Of a stretch of DNA of 64,000 bases, positions 8,571 through 17,592 are shown one piece after another. The notes under the pieces are model-generated. The model saw nothing but the letters and a program-made list of their open reading frames with translations, ran no database searches and was not told the origin of the DNA. The position numbers and the translations under genes were made by a program. The first letter of the stretch is position 1, and the number at the start of each line of letters is the position of its first letter. This stretch comes from Methylorubrum populi (GTDB lineage Bacteria > Pseudomonadota > Alphaproteobacteria > Rhizobiales > Beijerinckiaceae): NCBI RefSeq assembly GCF_002355515.1, contig NZ_AP014809.1, positions 3,186,501 to 3,250,500 on the forward strand, written 5' to 3'.

Positions 8571-9460
8571 CCCTGCGCTTCGCCTACAATACCAACGGCA
8601 CCGCCAATCACCGCATCGAGGACGCGATCCGCCTGATCAAGGATGCGGGCTACGACGGCGTGGCGCTCACCCTCGATATCCACCATCTTGACCCCTTCGC
8701 CGAGAACTGGGTGGTCGAGGCCGACCGCATCGCCAGCATCCTGAACCGGCTCGAACTCGGCTCTGTGATCGAGACGGGTGCGCGCTTCCTGCTCGATCCG
8801 ACCGCCAAGCACGAGCCGACGCTGGTCACCGCCGACGCGGCCGGCCGCGCGCGGCGGGTCGGCTTCCTCAAGCGGGCGATCGAGATCGGCAGGATCCTGA
8901 ATTCCGAGGCCGTCTCGTTCTGGGCCGGCGTGCCGAAGCCGGGCGTCGACCGGGACGAGGCCCGCGGCTGGCTTGTAGAGGGCTTGCGCGAGGTCGCCGA
9001 CTTCGCCGCCGAGAAGGGCGTCGTCGCGGCTCTCGAACCCGAGCCCGGCATGCTGATCGAGACGCTCGACGATTTTGCCGGTCTCGACGTGCCCGGCCTG
9101 TCGCTCGCCCTCGACACCGGCCATTGCCTCGTCACGCAGGAGCGCGAGCCGGCGGCGGCCGTCCATGAATTCGCACCACGCCTCGGCACGGTGGCGATCG
9201 AGGACATGAGGCGGGGGGAGCACATCCACCTGCCCTTCGGCGAGGGCGACATGGATGTGCCCGCGGTGCTCGACGCGCTTGATGCGGTCGGCTTCGGGAA
9301 GCTCGTCTGCGTGGAGCTGTCGCGCGATTCCCACCGGGCCGACATGATGGTGGGCCAAGCCCTCGAATACCTTCGTACCTGCCGCCGTCCGGGCCCCGGT
9401 CTGCCGTCACCCGACACCGCCTTGCGCGAAACCGCGATTCCGGGGCTGCCCCATCCATGA
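8567..9460 (+). CDS. Sugar phosphate isomerase/epimerase (xylose isomerase-like TIM barrel)
   Basis: 297 residues with the AP-endonuclease-2/xylose-isomerase barrel pattern: N-terminal strand LRFAYNTNG, metal ligands in ALEPEPGM, LALDTGHC and the C-terminal VCVELSRDSHRAD. The family includes inosose isomerases and dehydratases (IolI, IolE) and tagatose 3-epimerases. ATG 8567 overlaps the YcaO stop by four bases (ATGA) and its own stop overlaps the glycosyltransferase ATG in the same way, so these three are almost certainly translationally coupled. It probably acts on the keto-inositol or keto-sugar produced by the Gfo/Idh/MocA enzyme; this is inference. Confidence 0.85.
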   Translation: MTLRFAYNTNGTANHRIEDAIRLIKDAGYDGVALTLDIHHLDPFAENWVVEADRIASILNRLELGSVIETGARFLLDPTAKHEPTLVTADAAGRARRVGFLKRAIEIGRILNSEAVSFWAGVPKPGVDRDEARGWLVEGLREVADFAAEKGVVAALEPEPGMLIETLDDFAGLDVPGLSLALDTGHCLVTQEREPAAAVHEFAPRLGTVAIEDMRRGEHIHLPFGEGDMDVPAVLDALDAVGFGKLVCVELSRDSHRADMMVGQALEYLRTCRRPGPGLPSPDTALRETAIPGLPHP

Positions 9461-10695
9461 GAATCTGTTTCGTCAGCCGCCGCTACTTCCCGGCGATCTC
9501 CGGCATGAGCGTCTATGCGCAGAACCTCCTGCGCGAGGTCGCGGCGGCCGGCCACGACGTGACGATGATCTCACAATATCGTGGCGACGAATTCGGCACG
9601 CGGGTCTATGGCGGCGGCCCGCCTCCACCCGTACCGGGCGTTCATGTCATCGGTCTCGAACAGCGCGGCGAGCAGGAGAACGGCGACTTCGAGCGCGACA
9701 TCGACGAGATGGTCGCGACGATCGGCGCCGAGCACGCCAGGAAGCCGTTCGACGTGCTCCACGCGCAGTACGGCTATCCGACCGGCTGGGCGGCGCTTTT
9801 GGCCGGTCAACGCCTCGGGCTGCCGACCGTCGTCTCGATCCAGGGCGGCGACGGTCACTGGGTCGGCTCCTGCTGCGAGACTCATCGCCGCGCGATGGTC
9901 GAGGTGGTGGCCCGTGCCAATGCCCTGCTGATTGGCGGGCAGTCCTTCGTTCGGGAAGTCTGCGACCGGCTCGGCTCCGATCCCGACCGCTTCACCATCG
10001 TTCCGGGTGCGGTCGATACGGCCCGCTTCACGCCCGGCGAGCGCTACGGGGCCGAGCGGGAGGATGAGGAGCCGGTGCGTCTGCTCTATCACGGCCGTGT
10101 CGACCGCCGGAAAGGCGTGCTCGATTTCCTGGATGCCCTGGAGCGGCTGTGGGAAGCCGGCGTGCCGTTCGATGCCGTGATCTCCGGGATCGGGCCGGAT
10201 GTCGAGGCTGCCCGCGAGCGGGCCGATGCCATCGGCTTCACCTCGGCCCAGGTCCGCTTCACCGGCTACGCCGATTACGACACCGTTCCCGACCTCTACC
10301 GTGCGGCGGACGTGTTCGTCTCGCCGACCTATGCGGAGGGGTTTTCCAACACGATCCTGGAGGCGATGGCCGCCGGGCTCGCGGTGGTGTCCACCCATTC
10401 GGTCGGCGTCTCGGACTGCCTGCGCGACGGCGAGAACGGCCTCCTGGTCAATCCCGGCGACGTGCGTGGGCTTACCCAGGCGCTGCGGCGTGTGATCGAG
10501 GACGACGATCTGCGCCAGCGCCTCGCCGAGAGCGGGCTTGAAGAGTGCCGCCGGGTCTATTCGTGGAAGGCCGTCGGCCGCCAAATCACGGAGATCTACG
10601 AGCGGGTCGCCGCCGCGCCGCCGCCGGTCGGCGTCCCAGAGAGGCTGCCCCTCGATCCGAATTGCCGCTTCCGCAAGGAGCCGCACCTGCTGTGA
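9457..10695 (+). CDS. GT4-family glycosyltransferase
   Basis: 412-residue retaining GT-B glycosyltransferase. The N-terminal domain begins RICFVSRRYFP with the SGMSVYAQNLL acceptor loop. The C-terminal nucleotide-sugar domain shows LLYHGRVDRRKGVLDFLDAL and the EGFSNTILEAMA motif (E-x7-E) that binds the donor. No membrane segment is evident, so it is cytosolic. Starts at an ATGA overlap and ends in a GTGA overlap with the PIG-L gene. The order GT4 then PIG-L deacetylase, with an inositol synthase in the same cluster, parallels MshA and MshB of mycothiol synthesis, which suggests transfer of N-acetylglucosamine followed by deacetylation. Donor and acceptor remain unproven. Confidence 0.87.
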   Translation: MRICFVSRRYFPAISGMSVYAQNLLREVAAAGHDVTMISQYRGDEFGTRVYGGGPPPPVPGVHVIGLEQRGEQENGDFERDIDEMVATIGAEHARKPFDVLHAQYGYPTGWAALLAGQRLGLPTVVSIQGGDGHWVGSCCETHRRAMVEVVARANALLIGGQSFVREVCDRLGSDPDRFTIVPGAVDTARFTPGERYGAEREDEEPVRLLYHGRVDRRKGVLDFLDALERLWEAGVPFDAVISGIGPDVEAARERADAIGFTSAQVRFTGYADYDTVPDLYRAADVFVSPTYAEGFSNTILEAMAAGLAVVSTHSVGVSDCLRDGENGLLVNPGDVRGLTQALRRVIEDDDLRQRLAESGLEECRRVYSWKAVGRQITEIYERVAAAPPPVGVPERLPLDPNCRFRKEPHLL

Positions 10696-11453
10696 CGCGC
10701 ACCGCACTGGCGATCTCGCCGCATCTCGACGACGCGGTCTTCTCGGCCGGCGGCACGCTGGCGCGGCTCGCCGCGCAGGATTGGCAGGTCGTGATGGCGA
10801 CGGTCTTCACCGCCTCGGTTGCCAATCCGGGCGGCTTTGCACTCGCCTGCCAGCTCGACAAGGGACTGGCGCCGGAGATCGACTACATGGCCCTGCGCCG
10901 CGACGAAGATCGCGCCGCGGGCCGTGCGCTCGGTATCGAAGAGCCGCTCCACCTGCCGTTCCGCGAGGCGCCGCACCGCGGATACGCCTCGGCCCCCGAA
11001 CTCTTCGCCGAACTGCGCCCCGACGACCGGATCGGAGCCAATCTCGCCGACGCCTTCGAGCGGCTGGTCGCCGATACGGGACCGGATCTGATTCTCGCTC
11101 CGCAGGCGGTCGGCGGGCACGTCGATCACGTGCAGGTCGTCCGCGCTTTTCGCGGCGCGCAGCCGCCGCTGCCGGTGCTCTGGTGGCGTGATTTCCCCTA
11201 CACCGTTCGCACCGCCGAGCCGAGGGAGCCGCTGCGGCCGCTCTTCGCGACCTTCCCCGAACAGGTCGTGCGGCTCGATGCCGAGGCCGGGCGTTGCAAG
11301 GCGGAAGCCTGCGCCGCCTACGCCTCGCAGATCGGTTTCCAGTTCGGCGGCCCCGAGGGGCTGCGGGCGCGGCTCGCAGCGGAGGACGGCGTCGAGCGCT
11401 TCCGTCTCCAGGGACGGCTCCCGCCCGATCTGCGCGATGCCGGATTCGCCTGA
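10692..11453 (+). CDS. PIG-L/LmbE-family deacetylase
   Basis: 253-residue zinc-dependent N-deacetylase of the MshB/LmbE/PIG-L family. The metal site is visible: H11-x-D13-D14 in SPHLDDAVFS and H143/H146 in GGHVDHVQV. Starts at GTG 10692, whose bases overlap the glycosyltransferase stop (GTGA); longer frames upstream lie inside the glycosyltransferase gene. Family members remove acetyl groups from GlcNAc-containing conjugates, so its coupling to a GT4 transferase suggests it frees the amine of a freshly attached amino sugar. That amine could then be acylated or modified by other enzymes of the cluster. Confidence 0.87.
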   Translation: MTRTALAISPHLDDAVFSAGGTLARLAAQDWQVVMATVFTASVANPGGFALACQLDKGLAPEIDYMALRRDEDRAAGRALGIEEPLHLPFREAPHRGYASAPELFAELRPDDRIGANLADAFERLVADTGPDLILAPQAVGGHVDHVQVVRAFRGAQPPLPVLWWRDFPYTVRTAEPREPLRPLFATFPEQVVRLDAEAGRCKAEACAAYASQIGFQFGGPEGLRARLAAEDGVERFRLQGRLPPDLRDAGFA

Positions 11454-12063
11454 AGCACCCAAGAGCCTGCGCGACCCCGTGCTCCTGGAAGCGCGCCGGG
11501 CGATGGCCGATGCGGCCCACGTCCGGCCCCTGCGCGCATTCGCCCGAAGAATCGCCGCGGAACGCAACGCCGACGTGCCCGACCCCGATCCCCTCGACGG
11601 CGGCGTGGACGCGCGCTTGCTCCTTCTGCTCGAAACGCCCGGCCCCTCGATCGGCCGCACCGGTTTCGTCTCGCGCGACAATGCCACCGGCACCGCCGCC
11701 AACCTGTTCCGTTTCCTCAACGAGGCCGGTATCGCGCGGCGGGACACGCTGATCTGGAACGCCGTGCCCTGGGTGATCCACGCGCCGGGCGCCCTCAACC
11801 GCGCCCCGCGCCGTTCGGAAGCCGTCGCCGCCGCTCCTTACTTCGCGCCGCTGCTCGCGCTGCTGCCGCGGCTGGCCGTGGTCGTTCCGGCCGGGCGCTT
11901 CGCGCAGGCGGCGGCGTCACCGCTCGCCGAGCTGCGGCCGGACCTGCCGCTGGTGCCGATCCCGCATCCGAGCCCGACCTACGTCTGCACCTCACCCTCC
12001 GTGCGCGAGCGCATCCTGGCGGGGCTGACGCGGGCGGCCACCCATCTGGGCCGCGCATCGTAG
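11437..12063 (+). CDS. Uracil-DNA glycosylase superfamily protein
   Basis: 208-residue protein with the UDG-fold pattern: LLLLLETPGPSIGRTG near residue 50 (equivalent to the uracil-binding loop), LIWNAVPW in the middle and the C-terminal PIPHPSP minor-groove loop. I see no iron-sulfur cysteines of family 4/5 enzymes. ATG 11437 lies inside the end of the PIG-L gene (17-base overlap), so it is read as part of the same operon. It either cleaves damaged bases from DNA or is a co-opted nucleoside-recognising member; the biosynthetic context is odd for a repair enzyme and does not settle this. Confidence 0.75.
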   Translation: MPDSPEAPKSLRDPVLLEARRAMADAAHVRPLRAFARRIAAERNADVPDPDPLDGGVDARLLLLLETPGPSIGRTGFVSRDNATGTAANLFRFLNEAGIARRDTLIWNAVPWVIHAPGALNRAPRRSEAVAAAPYFAPLLALLPRLAVVVPAGRFAQAAASPLAELRPDLPLVPIPHPSPTYVCTSPSVRERILAGLTRAATHLGRAS

Positions 12064-12248
12064 AGGCCGGCATCGCGTGATGTCGGCCGCATTCCGGTGC
12101 AGGGAAACTCCGTGGCCGGCGTCCTTCGCTGGCCTTTAGCGACCGAAGCTCCTAAATGCCCGTGGGCGGTTCGGACCCGACGCCGCCCGGGACGACCCGT
12201 GCCGAATGCATTCTGCGGTCGACCAGCGGAGGCGGACGCCGTTCTCAC

Positions 12249-13304
12249 ATGATACCTGCCGGGAAGCACAGGACGGTCGCGCAGGCCGATCCGGCCGATG
12301 CAGGCCGCGAGGCTGACGCCGGATCGAAGCCGGCTTCGAAGCGCGGCCGCTTTGCCTGGATCGGCACGGCCGCGAGTCTCGTTCTCATCCTCGCCTCCCT
12401 CGGCGTTCTGTGGAAGCTGTCGGGGGAAATCAGCTGGGCCGAACTGCAGACGGCCTTCACCGCCGTCGCGACGGGCCGGCTCAGCGAGGCCTTCCTGTTC
12501 GTGGCGGTCAGCTACCTGTTCCTGACCTGCTACGACGCGCTCGCCCTGCGCCAGCTCCGCCTCAAGATGCCCTACCGCATCACGGCGCTCGCCTCGTTCA
12601 CGAGCTACGCGGTGAGCTTCACCCTCGGCTTCCCGCTCATCACCGCGGCGACGATCCGCTACTGGATCTACTCGAAGCGCGGATTGTCCGCGGCCAAGAT
12701 CGCCGCGCTGACGGTGATCGCCGGCTTTACCTTCTGGCTCGGCATGGGGGTGGTGCTGGGCTTCAGCCTCATCATCGAGGCGGGCCAGCTCGCGAGCCTC
12801 ACTTTCCAGAGCATCGGCGTCAACACGACCGCGCGCCTCAACCAGATCCTCGGCTTCGGCACCCTCGGCCTCGTGCTCGGCTATCTGGCCTGGGTCTCGG
12901 TGAAGCGGCGCTACATCAAGGTTCGTCACTGGCAGCTCGAACTGCCGGGCGCGACGGTCTCGTTCAGTCAGATGGTGGTCGGCATCGGTGATGTCTGCGC
13001 CGCGGCGGCCGTGCTCTACATGCTGATGCCCGAGGGCATGAACCTCGCCTTCACCACCTTCCTTGCGATCTACGTGCTCGCGGCCATGCTCGGCATCGCC
13101 TCCAACGCGCCGGGCGGCATCGGCGTGTTCGAGGCCACCATCCTGCTCGCTCTGTCGTACCTGCCCCGCGAGTCGGTGCTGGGATCGCTGCTGCTGTTCC
13201 GGGTCTGCTACTACCTCGTCCCGTTCGTTCTCGCCCTGCTGATGCTCGGTGTGTACGAGGCCTTTCAGCGGCTGCGGCGGCACAGGGCGGCGAACGACCC
13301 GTGA
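12249..13304 (+). CDS. YbhN/UPF0104-type membrane protein (lysylphosphatidylglycerol synthase TM-like)
   Basis: 351-residue integral membrane protein of the flippase-like family related to the membrane half of MprF and to YbhN. After a basic, soluble N-terminus (about 40 residues) there are roughly eight hydrophobic segments, beginning WIGTAASLVLILASLGVLW. The family signature near the C-terminus is clear: ASNAPGGIGVFEATILLAL, then a segment with RVCYYLVPF. The start ATG 12249 is chosen over 12156; GGAGG sits 16 bases upstream. The function (lipid transport or flipping) is only known by family. It follows the YcaO cluster after a 185-base gap and precedes the histidine kinase by 23 bases. Confidence 0.8.
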   Translation: MIPAGKHRTVAQADPADAGREADAGSKPASKRGRFAWIGTAASLVLILASLGVLWKLSGEISWAELQTAFTAVATGRLSEAFLFVAVSYLFLTCYDALALRQLRLKMPYRITALASFTSYAVSFTLGFPLITAATIRYWIYSKRGLSAAKIAALTVIAGFTFWLGMGVVLGFSLIIEAGQLASLTFQSIGVNTTARLNQILGFGTLGLVLGYLAWVSVKRRYIKVRHWQLELPGATVSFSQMVVGIGDVCAAAAVLYMLMPEGMNLAFTTFLAIYVLAAMLGIASNAPGGIGVFEATILLALSYLPRESVLGSLLLFRVCYYLVPFVLALLMLGVYEAFQRLRRHRAANDP

Positions 13305-13327
13305 CCCGTCCGACCGTCTGACGCGCC

Positions 13328-14620
13328 GTGCCGACGAACTCCGCCCGTCCGATGTGGCTCGGCGTGACGATCGCCGTGGCCGTGATCGTCTTCTCGGAGG
13401 CGGTCGGCGGCACCGTCGATGTCGCCCTGATGGTGTCGGCGAGCCTCGCACTTCTGATCGGCGCACTGCTCGGGCGCGGCGGGCAGGTGGCGATCCTCCC
13501 GCCGGCCGAGACCGCTACGCCGCGGCGCCATGCCATCGCCGAGGCGCTGCTCGCGCATATCCCGGATCCTGTGATCCTGGTCGACCGCCGGGTCGTGGTG
13601 ATCGAGGCCAACCCGGCTGCCCGACGACTCCTGCCGGGATTAAAGCTGCGTCACCCGCTCTCCTTCTCCCTGCGCGCGCCCGACGTCCTCGACGGCATCG
13701 AGGAGGTCCTTCGGACGGGCGCCCCCGTGCGGACTGAGTACGCCACTCGCGTGCCGACCGAGCGCGCCTTCGAGGTGCAGATCGGTGCCCTGCCGCTCCC
13801 CGATATGCCCGGAGGTGGCGAGGCCAACGTGGTGCTGTTCCTGCGCGACCTCACCGCGGCACGCCGCCTTGAGGCGATGCGGGTCGATTTCGTCGCCAAT
13901 GCCAGCCACGAGCTGCGCACGCCGCTCGCGGCGCTGCTCGGCTTCATCGAAACTCTTCAGGGGCCGGCCCGGGACGATTCCCGCGCCCGGGAGCAGTTTC
14001 TCGGAATCATGCGCACCCAGGCCCAGCGCATGACCGGCCTCATCGACGATCTGCTCTCGCTCTCGCGCATCGAATTGCACGAGCACGTCGTGCCGACCCG
14101 CATCGTCGATCTCGGCCGCATTGCGCGCCAGATGGTCGACATGCAGGCGCCACTCGCCCTGGAGCGCGGGGTCGCGCTGAGCGTCGAGCGGCCCGACGGT
14201 CCGCTTCCCGTGCTCGGGGATCGGGACGAGCTGTTGCGCGTCGTCGAGAACCTCGTCGAGAACGCGGTGAAGTACGGCGGCAGCGGCGGCGTGGTCGCGG
14301 TCTCGCTCCATCGTGTCGGTGGGGAGGACGGGCGCGGGTCACGGATCGAGCTGAGGGTGCGCGACGAGGGACCGGGCATCTCCGCCGAGCACATCCCGCG
14401 GCTCACCGAGCGCTTCTACCGGGTCGATACGGCGTCGAGCCGGCAGCAGGGCGGGACGGGCCTTGGGCTCGCCATCGTCAAGCACACGCTCAACCGCCAC
14501 CGCGGCAAGCTCCTCATCGAGAGCGAACCGGGCCGTGGAACCCTCGTGCGGGTCAGTCTGCCGGAACACCGGCCGGAGAAGGCGGAAGCCGCGCTTCCGG
14601 AGCCTCCGGTGGGGGAATAG
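13328..14620 (+). CDS. PhoR-like sensor histidine kinase
   Basis: 430-residue membrane sensor kinase starting at GTG. Two hydrophobic segments at about 10-50, a PAS domain (IPDPVILVDRRVVVIEANPA, about 78-170), HisKA with H194 in NASHELRTPL, and a HATPase domain with N-box VENLVENAVKYGG, DEGPGI and GTGLGLAIVKH. The architecture is that of PhoR, the phosphate-limitation kinase, but no response regulator, pst transporter or phoU gene is adjacent on either side within the window, so the target is unknown and the name phoR is not assigned. Confidence 0.85.
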   Translation: MPTNSARPMWLGVTIAVAVIVFSEAVGGTVDVALMVSASLALLIGALLGRGGQVAILPPAETATPRRHAIAEALLAHIPDPVILVDRRVVVIEANPAARRLLPGLKLRHPLSFSLRAPDVLDGIEEVLRTGAPVRTEYATRVPTERAFEVQIGALPLPDMPGGGEANVVLFLRDLTAARRLEAMRVDFVANASHELRTPLAALLGFIETLQGPARDDSRAREQFLGIMRTQAQRMTGLIDDLLSLSRIELHEHVVPTRIVDLGRIARQMVDMQAPLALERGVALSVERPDGPLPVLGDRDELLRVVENLVENAVKYGGSGGVVAVSLHRVGGEDGRGSRIELRVRDEGPGISAEHIPRLTERFYRVDTASSRQQGGTGLGLAIVKHTLNRHRGKLLIESEPGRGTLVRVSLPEHRPEKAEAALPEPPVGE

Positions 14621-14717
14621 CGTTTCCTGCGTCCGATGAGGGAGGGAACGGCGTTCTCCCGGCTCGGTTGCAGGATGAGGCGCCCAGCGGATCGTCCGGT
14701 CATCGAGAGCATCGCCC

Positions 14718-15050
14718 ATGCACGGCCTGTCGCCCGAGATGCAGCACTGCATCGATGCCTGTCTGACCTGCTACCGCACTTGCCTCGGCATGGCCTCGCG
14801 CCACTGCCTCGAAGCGGGTGGCCGGCATGTCGAGCCGGAGCATTTCCGCCTGATGCTCTCCTGTGCCGAGGCCTGTCGGGCCTCCGCCGAGTTGATGCTG
14901 ATCGGCAGCGCGGTCCATCGCCACCAGTGCGGCGCCTGCGCGGAAATCTGTGCGGCCTGTGCCCGCTCCTGCGAAGGAGTCGGTGACATGGATGCGTGTG
15001 TCGCCGCCTGCCGCGCCTGCGAGGAAGCGTGCCGTGACATGGCGGCATGA
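14718..15050 (+). CDS. Four-helix-bundle copper storage protein (Csp3-like)
   Basis: 110-residue protein with 16 cysteines, spaced mostly CxxC or CxxxC along predicted helices (HCIDACLTCYRTC, CGACAEICAACARSC, CVAACRACEEAC). This is the pattern of Csp proteins, which bind many Cu(I) ions inside a four-helix bundle. No signal peptide is present, so it is the cytosolic Csp3 type. It sits 49 bases before the CueR-type promoter of the copper ATPase and shares its orientation, linking it to copper homeostasis. I see no CueR-like palindrome in its own upstream 98 bases, so its expression may be constitutive or controlled otherwise. Confidence 0.85.
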   Translation: MHGLSPEMQHCIDACLTCYRTCLGMASRHCLEAGGRHVEPEHFRLMLSCAEACRASAELMLIGSAVHRHQCGACAEICAACARSCEGVGDMDACVAACRACEEACRDMAA

Positions 15051-15061
15051 CGGTCGGACCC

Positions 15062-15092
15062 TTGACCTTCCCATGATGGGAAGGTCCATCTG
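15062..15092 (+). promoter_or_regulatory. CueR-type promoter/operator of copA
   Basis: TTGACC (-35, 15062-15067) and a -10-like CATCTG (15087-15092) are separated by 19 bases, the over-long spacing typical of MerR-family targets. The spacer holds a near-perfect palindrome, ACCTTCCCAT / ATGGGAAGGT (15065-15085), closely matching known CueR sites (ACCTTCC...GGAAGGT). The regulator CueR is encoded just after copA. This is one of the clearest regulatory sites in the window. Confidence 0.88.
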
Positions 15093-15126
15093 AGCCGGCA
15101 TGGAACCAGTTTTCCGGAATGCCGCC

Positions 15127-17592
15127 ATGCCGCCGATCTCCGCCGCCACCGCTACGTCCCGCCTCACCCTGCCCGTCGAGGGGATGAGCTGCGCCTCCTG
15201 CGTCGGCCGGGTCGAGCGGGCGCTCGCCGCTCTGCCCGGCGCGGCGGACGTCTCCGTCAATCTCGCCACCGGCCGCGCCAGCCTGGACATGCCGGAGGGC
15301 ACGCCGCCGTCTCGAGCCGTCGCGGCGATCCGTGAGGCCGGCTACGACGTGCCGGAGGCCGTCACGGCTGTCTCCGTCGAGGGGATGAGCTGCGCCTCCT
15401 GCGTCGGCCGGGTCGAGCGCGCCCTTCTGGCGCTGCCCGGTGCGACCTCGGCCAGCGTCAATCTCGCGACCGGTCGGGCCGAGCTGCGCCACGCCGCCGG
15501 TGCCGTTACGGTGGGCGATGTCGAGGAGGCCGTGCGGCGGGCTGGCTACGAGCCGCACCGGATCGATACGGCGCAAGTTCTCCCTCCCGAGGACAGGCAG
15601 GAGCGGGAGGCCGCCGCTCTCCGCCGCGACCTCATCCTCGCCGCCTTGCTGTCGAGCCCCGTCGTCGTGCTCGACATGGGCGGCCACCTGCTGCCGGGCT
15701 TCCACCACGCAGCGACGGACGCGCTCGGCGCCGGCTATGCGTGGCTGCAGGCCATGCTCGCGACGCTGGTTCTGGCCGGGCCCGGCCGCCGCTTCTTCCG
15801 GATCGGCGTGCCGAACCTGCTGCGCGGTCATCCGGACATGAACGCCCTCGTCGCCCTCGGCGCCGGTGCGGCCTACCTCTTCTCGCTCGTTTCGACCGCC
15901 GCCCCGTCCTGGCTGCCGGAAGGGTCGGCGCACCTCTATTTCGAGGCGAGCGTCCTCATCGTCACGCTGATCCTCCTCGGGCGCACCCTCGAGGCCCGCG
16001 CGAGGGGCCGGGCCGGGGCGGCGATCGCCCGGCTAATCGACCTCTCGCCCAAAACGGCGCGGTTGGTCGAGGATGTCCGCGAGCGCGAGGTGCCGGCCTC
16101 CGAGCTGCGCATCGGCGACCGGGTGCGGGTGCGCCCCGGTGAACGCGTGCCGGCGGACGGCACCGTGGTGTCGGGCTCGTCCTTCGTCGATGAGAGCATG
16201 ATCACCGGCGAGCCGGTGCCCGTGGAGAAGGGAAGGGGCGGCCACGTCGTCGGCGGCACTCTCAACACCACCGGCAGCTTCGATCTGACCGTGGACCGCG
16301 TCGGCGCCGACACCGCACTGGCGCGGATCGTGCGCATGGTGGAGGAGGCGCAGGGCGGCAAGCTGCCGATCCAGGCGCTGGTCGACCGGGTCACCCTCTG
16401 GTTCGTGCCCGCCGTCATCACCATCGCCGTGCTGACCTTTCTCGCATGGATCGTCCTCGGGCCGGCGCCGGCGCTCGGCCACGCCCTGGTCGCAGCGATC
16501 TCCGTGCTGATCATCGCCTGCCCCTGCGCCATGGGGCTGGCGACGCCGGTCTCGATCATGGTCGGCACCGGCCGGGCCGCGGAGCGCGGCGTGCTGTTCC
16601 GCCAGGGCGCCGCGCTCCAGGCTTTGCGGGACGCCCGCGTCATCGCCCTCGACAAGACCGGCACTCTCACGGAGGGCCGCCCCCGGTTGACCGATCTCGT
16701 CACCGCGCCCGGCTTCGACCGGGGGAAGGTGCTGGCCTTTGCAGGCGCGGTGGAGGCGCGCTCCGAGCATCCGGTCGCTCGCGCCATCACCGCGGCGGCG
16801 CGCGACGCCGGAGCCTTGCCCGAGGCTGAGGCGTTCGAGGCGGTGCCCGGCCACGGTGCCTCGGCCCGGGTTGAGGAGCGGACGGTGGCGCTCGGCAACC
16901 GGCGCTACATGCAGCGGCTCGGGATCGCGACCGGCGCTCTCGAGAGCGAGGCGGCCCGGCTGGCCAGCGAGGGAAAAAGCCCGATCTTCGCCGCCATCGA
17001 CGGTCGGCTCGCCGCCCTCGTCGCGGTAGCCGATCCGATCAAACCGGAGGCGCGAGAGGCGCTGGCGTCCCTGCGCGCCCGCGGTCTCACCGTGGCGATG
17101 CTGACCGGCGACGCCCGCGCCACGGCCGAGGCAGTGGCCCGCGCGCTCGACATCGCCGAGGTCGAGGCCGAGGTGCTGCCCGAGGGCAAGGTCGCGGCGC
17201 TTCGTCGCCTGCGCGAGGCGCATGGACCGGTGGCCTTCGTCGGCGACGGGATCAACGACGCGCCGGCCCTGGCCGAGGCCGATATCGGGATCGCCATCGG
17301 CACCGGCACCGACATTGCCGTGGAGAGTGCCGACGTGGTCCTGATGTCCGGCGCGCTCGGTGGTCTGGTCGAGGCCGTGGTGCTGTCGCGGGCCACGCTC
17401 GCCAACATCCGCCAGAACCTGTTCTGGGCCTTCGCCTACAACGCCGCGCTGATCCCGGTCGCCGCCGGGCTCCTCGTCGCCTTCGGCGGACCGCCCCTCT
17501 CGCCGGTGCTCGCCGCCGGGGCGATGGCGCTTTCGAGCGTCTTCGTCGTCGGCAACGCGCTGCGCCTCAGGCGAGCGGGTGCCGTTGCATGA
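15127..17592 (+). CDS. copA: Copper-exporting P1B-type ATPase CopA
   Basis: 821-residue inner-membrane Cu(I) ATPase that pumps copper to the periplasm. Two N-terminal HMA domains carry GMSCASC at residues 19-25 and 86-92. Further on are the transmembrane metal motif CPC (in [13 protein letters not shown], about 465), phosphorylation site DKTGT (about 509), SEHP in the nucleotide domain and [10 protein letters not shown] (about 706). I use ATG 15127 rather than 15100: the latter would sit at the expected transcription start of the CueR promoter, whereas 15127 has CGGAA in range. The two HMA domains share a 46-base exact DNA repeat (15173-15218, 15374-15419). The gene overlaps cueR by four bases. 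Confidence 0.93.
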   Translation: MPPISAATATSRLTLPVEGMSCASCVGRVERALAALPGAADVSVNLATGRASLDMPEGTPPSRAVAAIREAGYDVPEAVTAVSVEGMSCASCVGRVERALLALPGATSASVNLATGRAELRHAAGAVTVGDVEEAVRRAGYEPHRIDTAQVLPPEDRQEREAAALRRDLILAALLSSPVVVLDMGGHLLPGFHHAATDALGAGYAWLQAMLATLVLAGPGRRFFRIGVPNLLRGHPDMNALVALGAGAAYLFSLVSTAAPSWLPEGSAHLYFEASVLIVTLILLGRTLEARARGRAGAAIARLIDLSPKTARLVEDVREREVPASELRIGDRVRVRPGERVPADGTVVSGSSFVDESMITGEPVPVEKGRGGHVVGGTLNTTGSFDLTVDRVGADTALARIVRMVEEAQGGKLPIQALVDRVTLWFVPAVITIAVLTFLAWIVLGPAPALGHALVAAISVLIIACPCAMGLATPVSIMVGTGRAAERGVLFRQGAALQALRDARVIALDKTGTLTEGRPRLTDLVTAPGFDRGKVLAFAGAVEARSEHPVARAITAAARDAGALPEAEAFEAVPGHGASARVEERTVALGNRRYMQRLGIATGALESEAARLASEGKSPIFAAIDGRLAALVAVADPIKPEAREALASLRARGLTVAMLTGDARATAEAVARALDIAEVEAEVLPEGKVAALRRLREAHGPVAFVGDGINDAPALAEADIGIAIGTGTDIAVESADVVLMSGALGGLVEAVVLSRATLANIRQNLFWAFAYNAALIPVAAGLLVAFGGPPLSPVLAAGAMALSSVFVVGNALRLRRAGAVA
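15173..15419 (+). repeat. Exact 46-base direct repeat encoding both HMA metal sites
   Basis: Copies at 15173-15218 and 15374-15419 are identical base for base and encode [15 protein letters not shown] in each copper-binding domain of CopA. Synonymous positions are also identical, so the duplication is recent or maintained by gene conversion. Recombination between copies would delete 201 bases in frame and leave one HMA domain. Confidence 0.85.
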
